From contig JAFUEH010000018.1 in assembly GCA_017463985.1 (NCBI GenBank), positions 1 to 64,000 of the forward strand: a stretch of DNA of 64,000 bases, given 5' to 3'. Source of the stretch: Eubacterium sp. GTDB taxonomy: Bacteria; Bacillota; Clostridia; Oscillospirales; Acutalibacteraceae. Position numbers and translations under genes: made by a program. The notes beneath the pieces were generated by a model. It saw nothing but the letters and a program-made list of their open reading frames with translations, had not been told where the DNA came from and did not search any database. Below are positions 33,188 through 42,225 of the stretch, in pieces (position 1 is the first letter of the stretch; the number at the start of each line of letters is the position of its first letter).

Positions 33188-33940
33188 TTATCCTACTGAT
33201 TGAATCGGGTTATCATAAGGCGCAGCAATAAATTCCACGTCAGGGAACATGACCTCCAGCTTATCCTGCAGCATTAAAAACGGCAGATTTTCCGTTTCAT
33301 AGTGACCGGCAGCGATTACCGGCTTCCCCTCCTCCGCGGCCTCCAGCATCGGATGGTATTTCATATCACCGGTGATAAACACGTCAGCGTCCGCAAGCGC
33401 AGCGTCCAAAAATTCCTCACAAGCACCGCCGCCGACGGCAACCGTCTTGATCACCTTTTCCGTATCGGTATAGCGCAGCGCGCCGCTGTGCAGCACATTC
33501 GCAACGTGCTCCGCCAAATCGTCAATACTCATTTCGCGTTCCAGCTCCCCAACGACCAGCAGCGGCTCACGGGTAGAGTGGCGCGTGTTTTGCAAGCCGA
33601 GAATCGTCGCTAAATTATCGTTAATGCCGCCCATCGCCAAATCAAAATTAGTATGCGCACTGATGGCCGCCACATCGCCGTGAACCAGTGTGTAAACCGC
33701 GCTGTCCTGCTTCACCGCCGTCAAGCCCTTAAAAATGACCGGATGGTGCGTCAGGAGCAGGTCTGCGCACATCTCCGCCGCAAACGCACATACGTCCTTC
33801 GTCGCGTCCAGCGCGAGCACACAGCGCCTGACCGGCTTTCTGAAATCACCGATCAGGTGACCGGAATTATCCCAGTCATCCTGTGTGCTAAACGGCGCAA
33901 TGCTATTAATATAATCATAAATATTTTTAACAGTCGTCAT
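33188..33940 (-). CDS. Nif3-like dinuclear metal centre protein
   Basis: A 250-aa NIF3/YqfO family protein. WDNSGHLIGD, LLLTHHPVIFKG, ISAHTNFDLAMGGINDNLA and the C-terminal AAGHYETENLPF carry the His/Glu/Asp metal ligands. It is conserved and paired with trmK (14-bp overlap), as in many Firmicutes. Its function is uncertain; annotation as GTP cyclohydrolase type 2 is doubtful. Confidence 0.93.
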   Translation of the reverse strand: MTTVKNIYDYINSIAPFSTQDDWDNSGHLIGDFRKPVRRCVLALDATKDVCAFAAEMCADLLLTHHPVIFKGLTAVKQDSAVYTLVHGDVAAISAHTNFDLAMGGINDNLATILGLQNTRHSTREPLLVVGELEREMSIDDLAEHVANVLHSGALRYTDTEKVIKTVAVGGGACEEFLDAALADADVFITGDMKYHPMLEAAEEGKPVIAAGHYETENLPFLMLQDKLEVMFPDVEFIAAPYDNPIQSVG

Positions 33941-34568
33941 TGATTTTTTCCTCTATTGCGGCGATCACCTCGCGGTAATCAAAACCGCCTTTCTGTTTTT
34001 TTCGCAGGTAGCGGAGCAGGTGCTCAAAATAGGCGCGGTCGCTGAAATCGTTGATATTGCCCAAAAAGCAGCGCACATCGTCCGCCTCTGTGTAATGGCC
34101 GGTATAAGCAGCGTCCAACACGCTGTAATGGTGGCCTGCGTCCTCCAAAATAAGATCATGCGCGATCTCAAACCCGTTTTCGTATAACCAGCGGCGTGCC
34201 AGCTCCGGATGCGTCATCGGATTGAGCACCAGGTGCTTTCCGCGCAGGTCACCAGCAGCCGACAGGATGCTCGCGATCAGCTCGCCGCCCATTCCGGCAA
34301 GCAGCAGATCGTCCACCGCGTCTAAATCCAGCTTTTCGGTTCCGTCCGACAGGACGCACGTAATCTGCGCCTCATAGCCGCATTGCGCCACCAGCGAGCG
34401 GCAAGCGGAGAGCGGTCTTTCGTTAATATCTGACGCGATCGCAGCGGTGATACGGCCGCTTTGCACCAAATATACCGGTATATAGCCATGATCGCAGCCA
34501 ATGTCCGCTAACCGACAGCCGGGCGTGACAAGCGCGGCGCACGCCTGTAATCGTTTTGATAATTTCAT
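33927..34568 (-). CDS. trmK: tRNA (adenine(22)-N1)-methyltransferase
   Basis: TrmK family, 213 aa from the ATG at 34568 (a GTG at 34580 is also possible). SKRLQACAALVTPGCRLADIGCDHGYIPVYLVQ has the S-adenosylmethionine-binding motif I; LLLAGMGGELIASIL and LVLNPMTHPELARRWLYENGF (close to the NPQ-type motif) follow. It methylates A22 of tRNAs. First gene of trmK-nif3-rqcH-ispD-ispF. Confidence 0.9.
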   Translation of the reverse strand: MKLSKRLQACAALVTPGCRLADIGCDHGYIPVYLVQSGRITAAIASDINERPLSACRSLVAQCGYEAQITCVLSDGTEKLDLDAVDDLLLAGMGGELIASILSAAGDLRGKHLVLNPMTHPELARRWLYENGFEIAHDLILEDAGHHYSVLDAAYTGHYTEADDVRCFLGNINDFSDRAYFEHLLRYLRKKQKGGFDYREVIAAIEEKINDDC

Positions 34569-34601
34569 TTTCCATACCACAGTCCTGATTATTGTATCCT
34601 T

Positions 34602-34653
34602 ATTATACTATATTCATAAAGGGTTTGCAAGTTATAGCTGAATGTGCTATAAT
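34602..34653. promoter_or_regulatory. symmetric bidirectional promoter with a shared -35
   Basis: TTGCAA at 34625-34630 is its own reverse complement. On the minus strand a 17-bp spacer leads to TATAAT (34602-34607), serving trmK; on the plus strand a 17-bp spacer leads to an extended -10 TGC-TATAAT (34648-34653), serving the DUF4364 gene. Both therefore use the same -35 hexamer. Confidence 0.7.
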
Positions 34654-34682
34654 TAGCCTCGTCGGGTTCAAGTCCCATACAG

Positions 34683-35012
34683 TTAGCCGAGGCATTCCAA
34701 ATCCGAACCGCCTAAAACGCAGTATTTAAGCGAACTTTGGCATTTTCGTTCTTGCTTTACGCCAGTAAAGCTGCGCCCTCAAATACCAAAATTCATCTTA
34801 ACTCCAAGCGTTTTAGGTGCTGCGCAGTTTAAAATGAGCAGATTTGGTTTAGGTCAAGGCAAAAAACGCAGGAATACTTTTTGTATTCCGTAAGTGACAT
34901 TCCAAATTTATAATTTGGTTAATGGAACTTATACACAGTAAGTATTTTTAACACAGAGTTAAGCCGAATCTGCCATTTTAAACCGTGTTTGGATTTGGAA
35001 TGTCTCGGCTAA
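34683..35012. mobile_element. MITE-like element, 330 bp
   Basis: No gene. Terminal inverted repeats of 26 bp (34683-34708 and 34987-35012) match at 24 positions and end TTAGCCGAG...CTCGGCTAA. Inside are further nested arms: CCTAAAACGC/GCGTTTTAGG (34711-34720, 34808-34817), a roughly 19-bp pair (34828-34847, 34964-34982), and small hairpins GGAATAC/GTATTCC and CCAAATT/AATTTGG. There is no transposase, so it would be a non-autonomous element. It lies in the leader between the plus promoter and the DUF4364 gene. Confidence 0.7.
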
Positions 35013-35033
35013 GCAAGAAAAGGAAGTGACCTT

Positions 35034-35657
35034 ATGGATAACGATAAAATAGAAAAGCTGGAAAAAAAGCTGGAGGAAAACAGCGCGATCCAGTCTAATC
35101 CGCGTTTGCAGTTTGACGCCTTCATGGCCGGCGTAAAGGACGGCGGTCTGCGCACCGTCAGTACCGTTCACTTAATGGTTTGCTATATCGTTTCGACGCT
35201 GAGCGGCCAGGTCACGGCGGATGTCATTGTACAAGCCATGGCGGAGGGTCAGATCGCCAATCATTTTGAGGTGACGAACGCGCTGTCACGGTTGCAGGCC
35301 AGCGGCGTGATCACAGAGGCGCCGGACGGCGGACTCAGCATCAATGAAAACGTGAACGCCGATATTGAGCTGGTGGAGATCGACTTGCCGTATACCCTGC
35401 GGAAAACAGCAATCCACCTCTGTCAAAAGATCATCGCCAAGGAAACCTACCGCCGTGAGAACAAGGTGGAGATCCTGAAAAACGAAACGAATTTTACTGT
35501 TGTGATGCACATCAACGGTCCGCAGTCAGATCTGATGACGCTGTCTGTTCTGGCGCCGACCATGCAGCAGGCGGAAATGATCAAGGAAAAGTTCATTACC
35601 GATCCGGTCAAGATTTACGAAAGCGTGATCAACAGTATTTTCAGCAACGAAGAATAA
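35034..35657 (+). CDS. DUF4364 family protein
   Basis: A 207-aa protein of the DUF4364 family, common in Clostridia. A winged-helix-like region is visible in VSTVHLMVCYIVSTLSGQVTADVIVQAMAEGQIANHFEVTNALSRLQASGVI, suggesting DNA binding, followed by an alpha/beta C-terminal half. Function is unknown. RBS AAGGAAG lies just before ATG 35034. Its leader is about 370 nt because of the inserted repeat element. Confidence 0.83.
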   Translation: MDNDKIEKLEKKLEENSAIQSNPRLQFDAFMAGVKDGGLRTVSTVHLMVCYIVSTLSGQVTADVIVQAMAEGQIANHFEVTNALSRLQASGVITEAPDGGLSINENVNADIELVEIDLPYTLRKTAIHLCQKIIAKETYRRENKVEILKNETNFTVVMHINGPQSDLMTLSVLAPTMQQAEMIKEKFITDPVKIYESVINSIFSNEE

Positions 35658-35665
35658 GAAAACGA

Positions 35666-35708
35666 CCCTCTCACCGGCGTTCGCGCCGACACGTGAGAGG
35701 GCTTTTTG
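35666..35708 (+). terminator. terminator of the DUF4364 gene
   Basis: CCCTCTCAC (35666-35674) pairs with GTGAGAGGG (35693-35701) around a small GC hairpin, followed by CTTTTTG. Confidence 0.85.
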
Positions 35709-35713
35709 CATAT

Positions 35714-35748
35714 AAAAAGCCCCGAGCGGCGTACCCGCCCGGGGTTTT
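35714..35748. terminator. terminator of the surface-protein operon (bidirectional)
   Basis: CCCCGAGCGG pairs with CCGCCCGGGG (one bulge); CTTTTTAT follows on the minus strand and TTTTGCTTTT on plus. Confidence 0.7.
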
Positions 35749-35752
35749 GCTT

Positions 35753-35983
35753 TTAATAGATGGATTCTACATCCTGTGCGTCAAGCACCTCGGCATTCTG
35801 GTCAAGATAATACTTCACTTCACCGGAATAGCTATCGATCACGATAGCATCTGCCTCGCCCACAGCGTCGAGGTCAGGACCATCGTTACCGCCATCACCG
35901 ATACCGGCTGAGGCTGTGACAACATCCGTTATCGTAAATACTTCAAACTCTGCTTCAGGAGCATCATAATATTTCTTTATCAT
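35753..35983 (-). CDS. small acidic protein downstream of the giant surface protein
   Basis: A 76-aa, strongly acidic protein (MIKKYYDAPEAEFEVFTITDVVTASAGIG then an Asp/Gly-rich part). It has no signal peptide. The opening resembles short Clostridia peptides of the form KKY-x-x-P-E-x-E-x-x-x-F...D-V-x-T-x-S, a pattern also seen in some peptide precursors; this is only a visual similarity. It follows the 1,673-aa gene by 21 nt, so it is co-transcribed. Confidence 0.6.
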   Translation of the reverse strand: MIKKYYDAPEAEFEVFTITDVVTASAGIGDGGNDGPDLDAVGEADAIVIDSYSGEVKYYLDQNAEVLDAQDVESIY

Positions 35984-36004
35984 ATCAAAAATCCTCCTTT
36001 ACAG

Positions 36005-39000
36005 TTAACCCTGGTATACGCCGTTATCGTTGTCTACTGAATTGACAACATCACCGTAGATGATTGCCTCAATCTCAGTTGTATCCGTTGAGCCGTCATC
36101 ACGTGAATTAATAAACTGATACTTATACTTCACATAGGATCTTGCGTATACGGTCTTGGTTGAGCTTGCCGTGATATAGAAGTAAGAATCAAGCAGTCTC
36201 TTATCCGCCTTGTAGGTATAAACACCGGCAGTGCCTTCCTTAAACGCATCGCGGTCAGCGGCAATGGTAGCGTTGGTAGTAAACACCGTACCCGCCTCAA
36301 CAAATTCCGCTGCCTGGCTGCTGTCGCCCTCGATCTGCTCAATATTGGTGAAGTAGGTATGAGCGGCGTACTTGCTCCTGCCGTCAGCTTCGCTCATCTT
36401 TTCCATAATGGTGTAAACGAACGGCATCTTTGTCTTACGACGTTCGATTGCAAAGCGGAAGTAGTCCATATCGTCGTAATCGGTTGTGCTCTTTGGTGTC
36501 ATGTCGAGCTCTTCCTGACCGTTTTCCGTAGTAATATAGAACGTTTCAAGATTGAAGGTGTCCGCCGTCATCTCCGGACTGGTTAAATCGTACAGCTCCA
36601 TATCGCATACAGCAAAGTAGTCAAAGCTCTTTGTGTAGCTAATCGGGAGATAATCAAATACTTGATCTTCGCCAGCGTTGTTCTTCATAACAATCGCTAC
36701 GAAATCGCTGCCTGCATCGGAGGTTACCTTAACCTTTTCGTCGTACTGAATACCCTCTTTAATCACTACGCCGTTATATTTGAGTGTAAAGGTCTTATCC
36801 TTATTTGTCAGCTCGTACTTAATCGGAATTTCAACAACGCCCTTATCGTTAACGAAATCACCCAGCGTTTTCTTTTCGTCAGTAACGGCAATATCAAAGC
36901 CCTTAACTGTGTAGTTCGGAATCTTGAAGAGATCGTCGCTGATATCAAAGCTTCTGTCGCCAACGGTTAAGGTTCCGTTTGCCTCATCTACCGCAATTTC
37001 GGTAGTCTTATCGGCAACAAACGTATACGCCGATTTTCCGTACTGATTTTCAATCATGACAGCCACATCGTTTTCTGATGTTGCCTCAGGCGCTACATAC
37101 GCCTTAACCTTCACAGGACTTTGAACCGCAAGATCAAAGGCGCTTGTTGTCGCCTGACCTGTTACAGTGCCGTCCTTTACGAGCTTCGTGTTGCAGTCGC
37201 TGTAGACGCCGTCACGGTTATTATCGGTCCAGATCTCCCACTTGTAAATCTTACCCTTGTAGGCATCAGGAACGTTGAAGGTCAGCGTAGAACCGTAAAG
37301 CACTTCCTTAGCTTCGCCGGTGTTCTCGTCAAACTTAAAGACATCTGCCGGTAACAGACCTTGCTCATAAATGTCGTTAACGTCAAGGTCAATCAGCTCT
37401 GTTACGCCGTCGCCGTCGATAACAAACAGCTCGATAGGATAGGTAACCGAATACTTCACGTCATTAGCATTTGTAATCGCAGTAAGCAGCTCCGTAATAC
37501 CTTGGTCAACCATCTCCTGCGGTGTTTCGCCGGGATCACCGATGCCGCCGTTAATAACCGTATCGAACTTCGCCTTACCGGTTTCAATCACTAAGTCGTT
37601 GGCGTAACGCTCAAAGTCGATCGTCGTGTAAGCAAACTGCAGCGCGTCATATACGCCCATGTCGGCGGTGTTATCCTCAAAGTCCTCGTCGTGTTCCTCT
37701 TCCCAATCCTCAGGATAGAGCCATTTATGAGAATTATCCGCGTTACAGATGAATACACCGGTATCCCAAGCCTGACGGTCAGACTTATCGCCTGCTCTGT
37801 GGTCAAACTTAACGGTGTGTCTGGTTCGTTTTTCAGCATTAGCTAAGCCCTTGAAGGCTGCATCAATTGCTTGTGCGGCATCTTCGATGGAGTTAACGGT
37901 AACCGTATGCTCCTCGCCGTCATCGTCAAGATAAGTGTAGGTAATGGTCTGATCAACATAACCCTCGTGACCGACAACCGTGTCGCCGTCCTTGATCGGG
38001 TTAGCAATATTGCTCATTGCCGTCCGACCTGCCTCTACAGCAGCCTCATAAATGTTCCAGTAAACACCGGACTGGCAGGTACCAACTGCTTCCCATTCCT
38101 CAGAAGATTTTTCTTCAAGCTGCTCTTTAAGATCTTTATAGTCGCCGTCTGTGCCGTTTCTGTCGTCAGCAAGCTCTTCCAGCGCGTTTTCGGGAGTCAA
38201 GGTAACAACATTACCGTCTTCATCCTCGTAGGTATAACCGCCGTCATCCGTCTTAAGGTGCTGCAACGCTTCGTCTGTATCGGAATCGAGCAGCGCCCAA
38301 ATATCATAAGCGCATTGCTCAGTAGAGGCTACGTAACCATCGGCGATCGCTGTTGCACCGGAAACACCAAGATCATCAAGGCGGTACTTATCAGAGGCTT
38401 GGTACTTATCGTTATCGAACTCATATCTCGCGCTATTGTTCGGGGAGCAAGCGGTCAGCTTATCCATATCCTCAAAGTAACCCTCGAGACCGCCCTCGGT
38501 AAATTTGCTGATATCAAGAGGAGCGTCCGTCAATAAACTGTCCGCAGCATGTACTCTGTCAAGTACCGGTTTATAATTGATTACATACAACGCAAGATTA
38601 GATAATGTTCCGCTCGCATACGTCTGATAGCCGCCTACTCCAAAAATTCCACGGGAATAATCATCTTGACTGGTAGCGGCATAAACACTGCTTCCTGCAC
38701 GAGTTCCTCTCATTGTTGTATTGATAGTAGTATATTTGTAATAATACTTTTGCCATCCAGTGTTAAAGGTCTTAGAAGAATCGGTATACGGATTCTTAAT
38801 CCGCATTACGTTTGCATAGAACTGTTCGGGGTCATCGCTGTTACCCTGATGGTCATTTCTTACAGCAGATACTAAACCCGAGGTAAATGTTGCCTGATTA
38901 CGGAAAGCATCTTTTGTTTCAGCAATACTGTCAGCATTGAGTAATTCGTTAAGAGAGGCAACCTCAATATAGGTTCTTGTAGGTGTAACTGTGCCATTCT

Positions 39001-41026
39001 TTACTGCATCTTTCAGACCTTCTGAAACCTTTGTATTAACATCAAATACATAGCGACTGGTTTCATCGGCATTTTCCTCAACATATTCATCTTCGTCGCC
39101 TGGCGTATATGTTCTTGTTTTCCAGTTATACAGGAACGGCAGATCTGCAGTGTTGGAAACATAACCGAAAAGGGAACGTATATCATCACCCAGTAGAGCC
39201 ACGCCACCCTCGGAATCAAAGCCGACTAATACAGGAACCGTAAACGGATTGGTATCTGTACCATTTGTACCATCATACACTGCAACTGCTTTAGGTACAT
39301 AAAAATATGTAGTTGCATAGTCACTGTTAATTCTTAAAACAGTACCGTTACCTGTATCGCCCTCAGTTTCACCGCCCCATGCACGCATACGGGTCGGCGT
39401 ATGACCGGCATAAACGAGATTATTAAAGGTCTCTTTGTAAGCTTCTGTCTTGACCGAACCGGCGTTATCGCCATCGAACGCCTCCGGCGCAACGTAAGTA
39501 TAAGAATTTTCTGTACCGACTTCGTTCATGTTTTTGATTGCCATATCAAATTCATAAACGACCTCAGATATCGACGGGTCAAAGTTATTGTCCAAACGTC
39601 TGCCGTACTTCAACGCATCTCTGTACTGCACCGCCGTCATATACAGCTGATAAGCATCCAGCATATTCGTATAGACAACTTGATTGCCCATCATATCCAC
39701 ATATCTGTCGATAACGTTATCCAGCGTCTGCACAACTGCGTCAACGTCATCGAGCGTTGCGGTGGAGAGTGCTATTACAATCGAGTCAATCTCGTCACCG
39801 CACTTAACGGCGGCTTCTTCCATACCGGCGGCATAATCGTAGCTGTTCGGGTCAAAATCCGTCGCCTTTTGAATCGCAAAGAAGATGGATTCCAGTGCAC
39901 CGTCTTTGATATAATCGGTATTGGCAAAATTGCTAGCATTGTTATTTAACAGTGCTACCAAATTATCTTTAATCAGCTTATAGTTAATAACATGAACCTT
40001 GGTGGCTGTATAGTCGCAAGGCTCCATAGCACGATAACCCTTAACGCTCCAGCTGTTGGTTACTTTCCAAACATAAGAACCTTCACCCATGAACCTAACA
40101 GCGTCCACAGAGGAATAACCTGTCAAAGGCTCGTTTGCGCCAGCCAATGAGTATACTAAGCTGTTTCTGAACGCCATCATGCTCGAGGTGCTTTCGCTTG
40201 CCCAACGATATCTGCCGGCGTTGTACTCATCCAGCGCAACATACGGTCTGACAGCCGGACGATAGCTGACAGGATAATCCAAATATGAGCCATCCTTGGT
40301 ATCCAAGTCCGGCCATGCAGGCGAATTAAACCGAGTCGATGACGTAGCATAACCGCCTTCTGTTGTACCGTTCCAATCTTTCGTTAACTCAAAATAGTTA
40401 GAGCTAAGATAGATATTCTGCGGCATCAGTGTAGCATTGCTGCCATTACCGTGCATACCGACGATAACCGGAATCTTTGGGTCTGTTTCACCGTCATAGA
40501 AGATAACCGTATTCGGATAATAGAAATAATAAAAGTTTTCGTATTCCCAGTTAATACCGAGCGCACCGGTGGTACCGTACTGGTAAGTAGCGCCATTCGT
40601 TGAGTCATACTTTGCATTCGTCTCACCGTCAGAATACAAAATATTCGCATAATCGTCCGTCGTCGGCTGTGACGTACCGGTGCCGATCTTTACAGCAGCG
40701 TTAGCCGTCGGTTCCTCAAATTCCTCCATCGCAGCGATGGCACCCTCTAAGTACTCGCGCGCTTCGTTCATTTCCGCTGCAGTACCGTCCTTACGGATTT
40801 CAGCCGCAACGAGGTACGCTTCGTACGCGTCGTACATATTGGTTTTCAGCGCGCTGTAGCCTTCGGTAGCAAGCGGAACGATATAGTCCGTTTCAAAGCT
40901 ATCTAAGGCATTCTGCAAATCACTTTCAGCGTCTGCAAAGGCAGTGATCCCCACGATTGGCAGCGTGGTGAGCACGAGCAGCGCCGCCAAAAGGACGGAC
41001 AGCAATCTTTTACTCATCTTTTTCAT
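36005..41026 (-). CDS. large secreted protein, 1,673 aa
   Basis: Signal peptide (MKKMSKRLLSVLLAALLVLTTLPIVGITAFADAE) behind AGGAGG. Then come helical FIVAR-like segments (YSALKTNMYDAYEAYLVAAEIRKDG; VVYTNMLDAYQLYMTAVQYRDALKYG; GVYWNIYEAAVEAGRTAMSNI) alternating with two large related beta-rich modules. Both modules share a FYYPNTVIFYDG / FYVPKAVAVYDG block and a VINYK block. The last 500 residues look like Ig-type repeats. There is no LPxTG sorting signal or dockerin that I can see, so attachment is unknown. Probably an adhesin or other surface protein. Confidence 0.8.
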   Translation of the reverse strand: MKKMSKRLLSVLLAALLVLTTLPIVGITAFADAESDLQNALDSFETDYIVPLATEGYSALKTNMYDAYEAYLVAAEIRKDGTAAEMNEAREYLEGAIAAMEEFEEPTANAAVKIGTGTSQPTTDDYANILYSDGETNAKYDSTNGATYQYGTTGALGINWEYENFYYFYYPNTVIFYDGETDPKIPVIVGMHGNGSNATLMPQNIYLSSNYFELTKDWNGTTEGGYATSSTRFNSPAWPDLDTKDGSYLDYPVSYRPAVRPYVALDEYNAGRYRWASESTSSMMAFRNSLVYSLAGANEPLTGYSSVDAVRFMGEGSYVWKVTNSWSVKGYRAMEPCDYTATKVHVINYKLIKDNLVALLNNNASNFANTDYIKDGALESIFFAIQKATDFDPNSYDYAAGMEEAAVKCGDEIDSIVIALSTATLDDVDAVVQTLDNVIDRYVDMMGNQVVYTNMLDAYQLYMTAVQYRDALKYGRRLDNNFDPSISEVVYEFDMAIKNMNEVGTENSYTYVAPEAFDGDNAGSVKTEAYKETFNNLVYAGHTPTRMRAWGGETEGDTGNGTVLRINSDYATTYFYVPKAVAVYDGTNGTDTNPFTVPVLVGFDSEGGVALLGDDIRSLFGYVSNTADLPFLYNWKTRTYTPGDEDEYVEENADETSRYVFDVNTKVSEGLKDAVKNGTVTPTRTYIEVASLNELLNADSIAETKDAFRNQATFTSGLVSAVRNDHQGNSDDPEQFYANVMRIKNPYTDSSKTFNTGWQKYYYKYTTINTTMRGTRAGSSVYAATSQDDYSRGIFGVGGYQTYASGTLSNLALYVINYKPVLDRVHAADSLLTDAPLDISKFTEGGLEGYFEDMDKLTACSPNNSARYEFDNDKYQASDKYRLDDLGVSGATAIADGYVASTEQCAYDIWALLDSDTDEALQHLKTDDGGYTYEDEDGNVVTLTPENALEELADDRNGTDGDYKDLKEQLEEKSSEEWEAVGTCQSGVYWNIYEAAVEAGRTAMSNIANPIKDGDTVVGHEGYVDQTITYTYLDDDGEEHTVTVNSIEDAAQAIDAAFKGLANAEKRTRHTVKFDHRAGDKSDRQAWDTGVFICNADNSHKWLYPEDWEEEHDEDFEDNTADMGVYDALQFAYTTIDFERYANDLVIETGKAKFDTVINGGIGDPGETPQEMVDQGITELLTAITNANDVKYSVTYPIELFVIDGDGVTELIDLDVNDIYEQGLLPADVFKFDENTGEAKEVLYGSTLTFNVPDAYKGKIYKWEIWTDNNRDGVYSDCNTKLVKDGTVTGQATTSAFDLAVQSPVKVKAYVAPEATSENDVAVMIENQYGKSAYTFVADKTTEIAVDEANGTLTVGDRSFDISDDLFKIPNYTVKGFDIAVTDEKKTLGDFVNDKGVVEIPIKYELTNKDKTFTLKYNGVVIKEGIQYDEKVKVTSDAGSDFVAIVMKNNAGEDQVFDYLPISYTKSFDYFAVCDMELYDLTSPEMTADTFNLETFYITTENGQEELDMTPKSTTDYDDMDYFRFAIERRKTKMPFVYTIMEKMSEADGRSKYAAHTYFTNIEQIEGDSSQAAEFVEAGTVFTTNATIAADRDAFKEGTAGVYTYKADKRLLDSYFYITASSTKTVYARSYVKYKYQFINSRDDGSTDTTEIEAIIYGDVVNSVDNDNGVYQG

Positions 41027-41162
41027 TCAAAAACCTCCTAATTCTTCAGGTACCGCCTGCTGCGCTGCGCTTACTGACTACGCGCCGGACAGCCGCTGGC
41101 TCCTGTTCGGGGGAACGCCAAGACAGGGTCAACAGGCATACTTTCCCCAATTAAAATTTTAC
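41027..41162 (-). promoter_or_regulatory. structured leader of the giant surface-protein gene
   Basis: About 135 nt of GC-rich leader between AT-rich flanks. It has competing pairings: GGGGAA with TTCCCC, CCTGTT with AACAGG, TGGC with GCCA, and GCGC with GCGC. Mutually exclusive helices suggest a riboswitch- or attenuator-type element. I could not match it to c-di-GMP, SAM, TPP, cobalamin or other familiar motifs. The AT-rich stretch 41200-41325 behind it shows nothing else. Confidence 0.4.
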
Positions 41163-41168
41163 ACTATA

Positions 41169-41196
41169 AATATAGCATATTATAAGTAAATGTCAA
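41169..41196 (-). promoter_or_regulatory. promoter of the giant surface-protein gene
   Basis: TTGACA (41191-41196), 16-bp spacer and extended -10 TGC-TATATT (41169-41174) on the minus strand. Confidence 0.65.
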
Positions 41197-41325
41197 GCGA
41201 ATTTTGAACAATTTGTGAAATTTTAAAAAAAATTTATGCCAGCTTTACAGATCTGCAAAACTGACATAAAATAGACATTCTATAGCTTTTGTTGTATTAA
41301 TTGTTATTTTCGGCAAAAAAGGCGG

Positions 41326-42225
41326 TTATTTTCCGTCCAAACCGGTGGCAAATTCCGCCTCCCAATCAGGCACGACATTCCCCTTTAACAGGTTCAGCCG
41401 GAGGATCGCTGCGCACTTGGCATAATCGAGCGTCATGAAGTCGCCGGCGATGATATTCGCACGGGCAAGATAGCGCGGATTTTCGGCAATACCGTCGATT
41501 ATTTTTTGGAAATACGGGCGGAGCGTTTCATCGAGCCGCCGCGGCGTCGTCAGCCCGACCGGCGTGCCGGGATTCGGCGTTTGCTGGGTCTGGAACCAAT
41601 AGAGTCCGTCGGTGGTATAATCGTCGAAAAAACGTAGTGTTTCTACGGAAAAGTCAGCTGCGAGCGCACCGTTCACCGCTTTCTCCCACGGCAAGATCTG
41701 ATCGCAGTTTTTGCTATACGCATACGCCTCCTCATCGTTAATGAGCAGGAAGCGCTTACCGGCTTTTTTGATATCACCAAGGGTGACCTCGCTAATGTGT
41801 CCAAAATCTGTATAGGCGTACTGTTCAGGGTCAATATAGGCGGCCAGCAGGGCGTTGACCGCGTCCGGCGCGGCACGGTACGTCACCGTCACGGGGCCGA
41901 ACTGCTGCGGATAATATTCTCTCAGATCGAGCAGCAGCACCTCCTCCGGAAATTCGCGCAGGATGCGGCGGAATTCCCTGAGCACCTTCTCCAGGGGCTC
42001 GCCTTTGCTGAGGCCGTGGGCTAAGACAAGCTTGCCGCGCCGATCGGTGCTCAGCCGCAGACAGAACTGACGGACGCCGTAACAAAACTGGGTATAGACG
42101 CTATCCGCCTGACATTCCGCCATTTTACCCATACCGCAGCTACCGGCGTTATGCGCCCCGGGAATCACGAGCGCCGTCATTTTGACATCATCCCTTATAT
42201 AGTGCATCCAGCTGTCGTATATCAT
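41326..42225 (-). CDS. phosphatidylinositol-specific phospholipase C-like protein
   Basis: A 299-aa PI-PLC X-domain protein. His25 in ALVIPGAHNAGSC and His70 in KLVLAHGLSKG match the two catalytic histidines; Arg57 is kept. Compared with B. cereus PI-PLC (from memory), the Asp after the first His is Asn26 and the Asp of F-D-I-R is Cys55 (QFCLRLS). There is no signal peptide, unlike secreted homologues. The substrate is therefore uncertain. It is a stand-alone gene. Confidence 0.78.
   Translation of the reverse strand: MIYDSWMHYIRDDVKMTALVIPGAHNAGSCGMGKMAECQADSVYTQFCYGVRQFCLRLSTDRRGKLVLAHGLSKGEPLEKVLREFRRILREFPEEVLLLDLREYYPQQFGPVTVTYRAAPDAVNALLAAYIDPEQYAYTDFGHISEVTLGDIKKAGKRFLLINDEEAYAYSKNCDQILPWEKAVNGALAADFSVETLRFFDDYTTDGLYWFQTQQTPNPGTPVGLTTPRRLDETLRPYFQKIIDGIAENPRYLARANIIAGDFMTLDYAKCAAILRLNLLKGNVVPDWEAEFATGLDGK

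Noticed and set aside
34651..34690. tRNA-like T-arm (GGGTTCAAGTCCC)
   Set aside because: Only a 3-bp stem, with no cloverleaf around it; it is next to the promoter and the repeat element.
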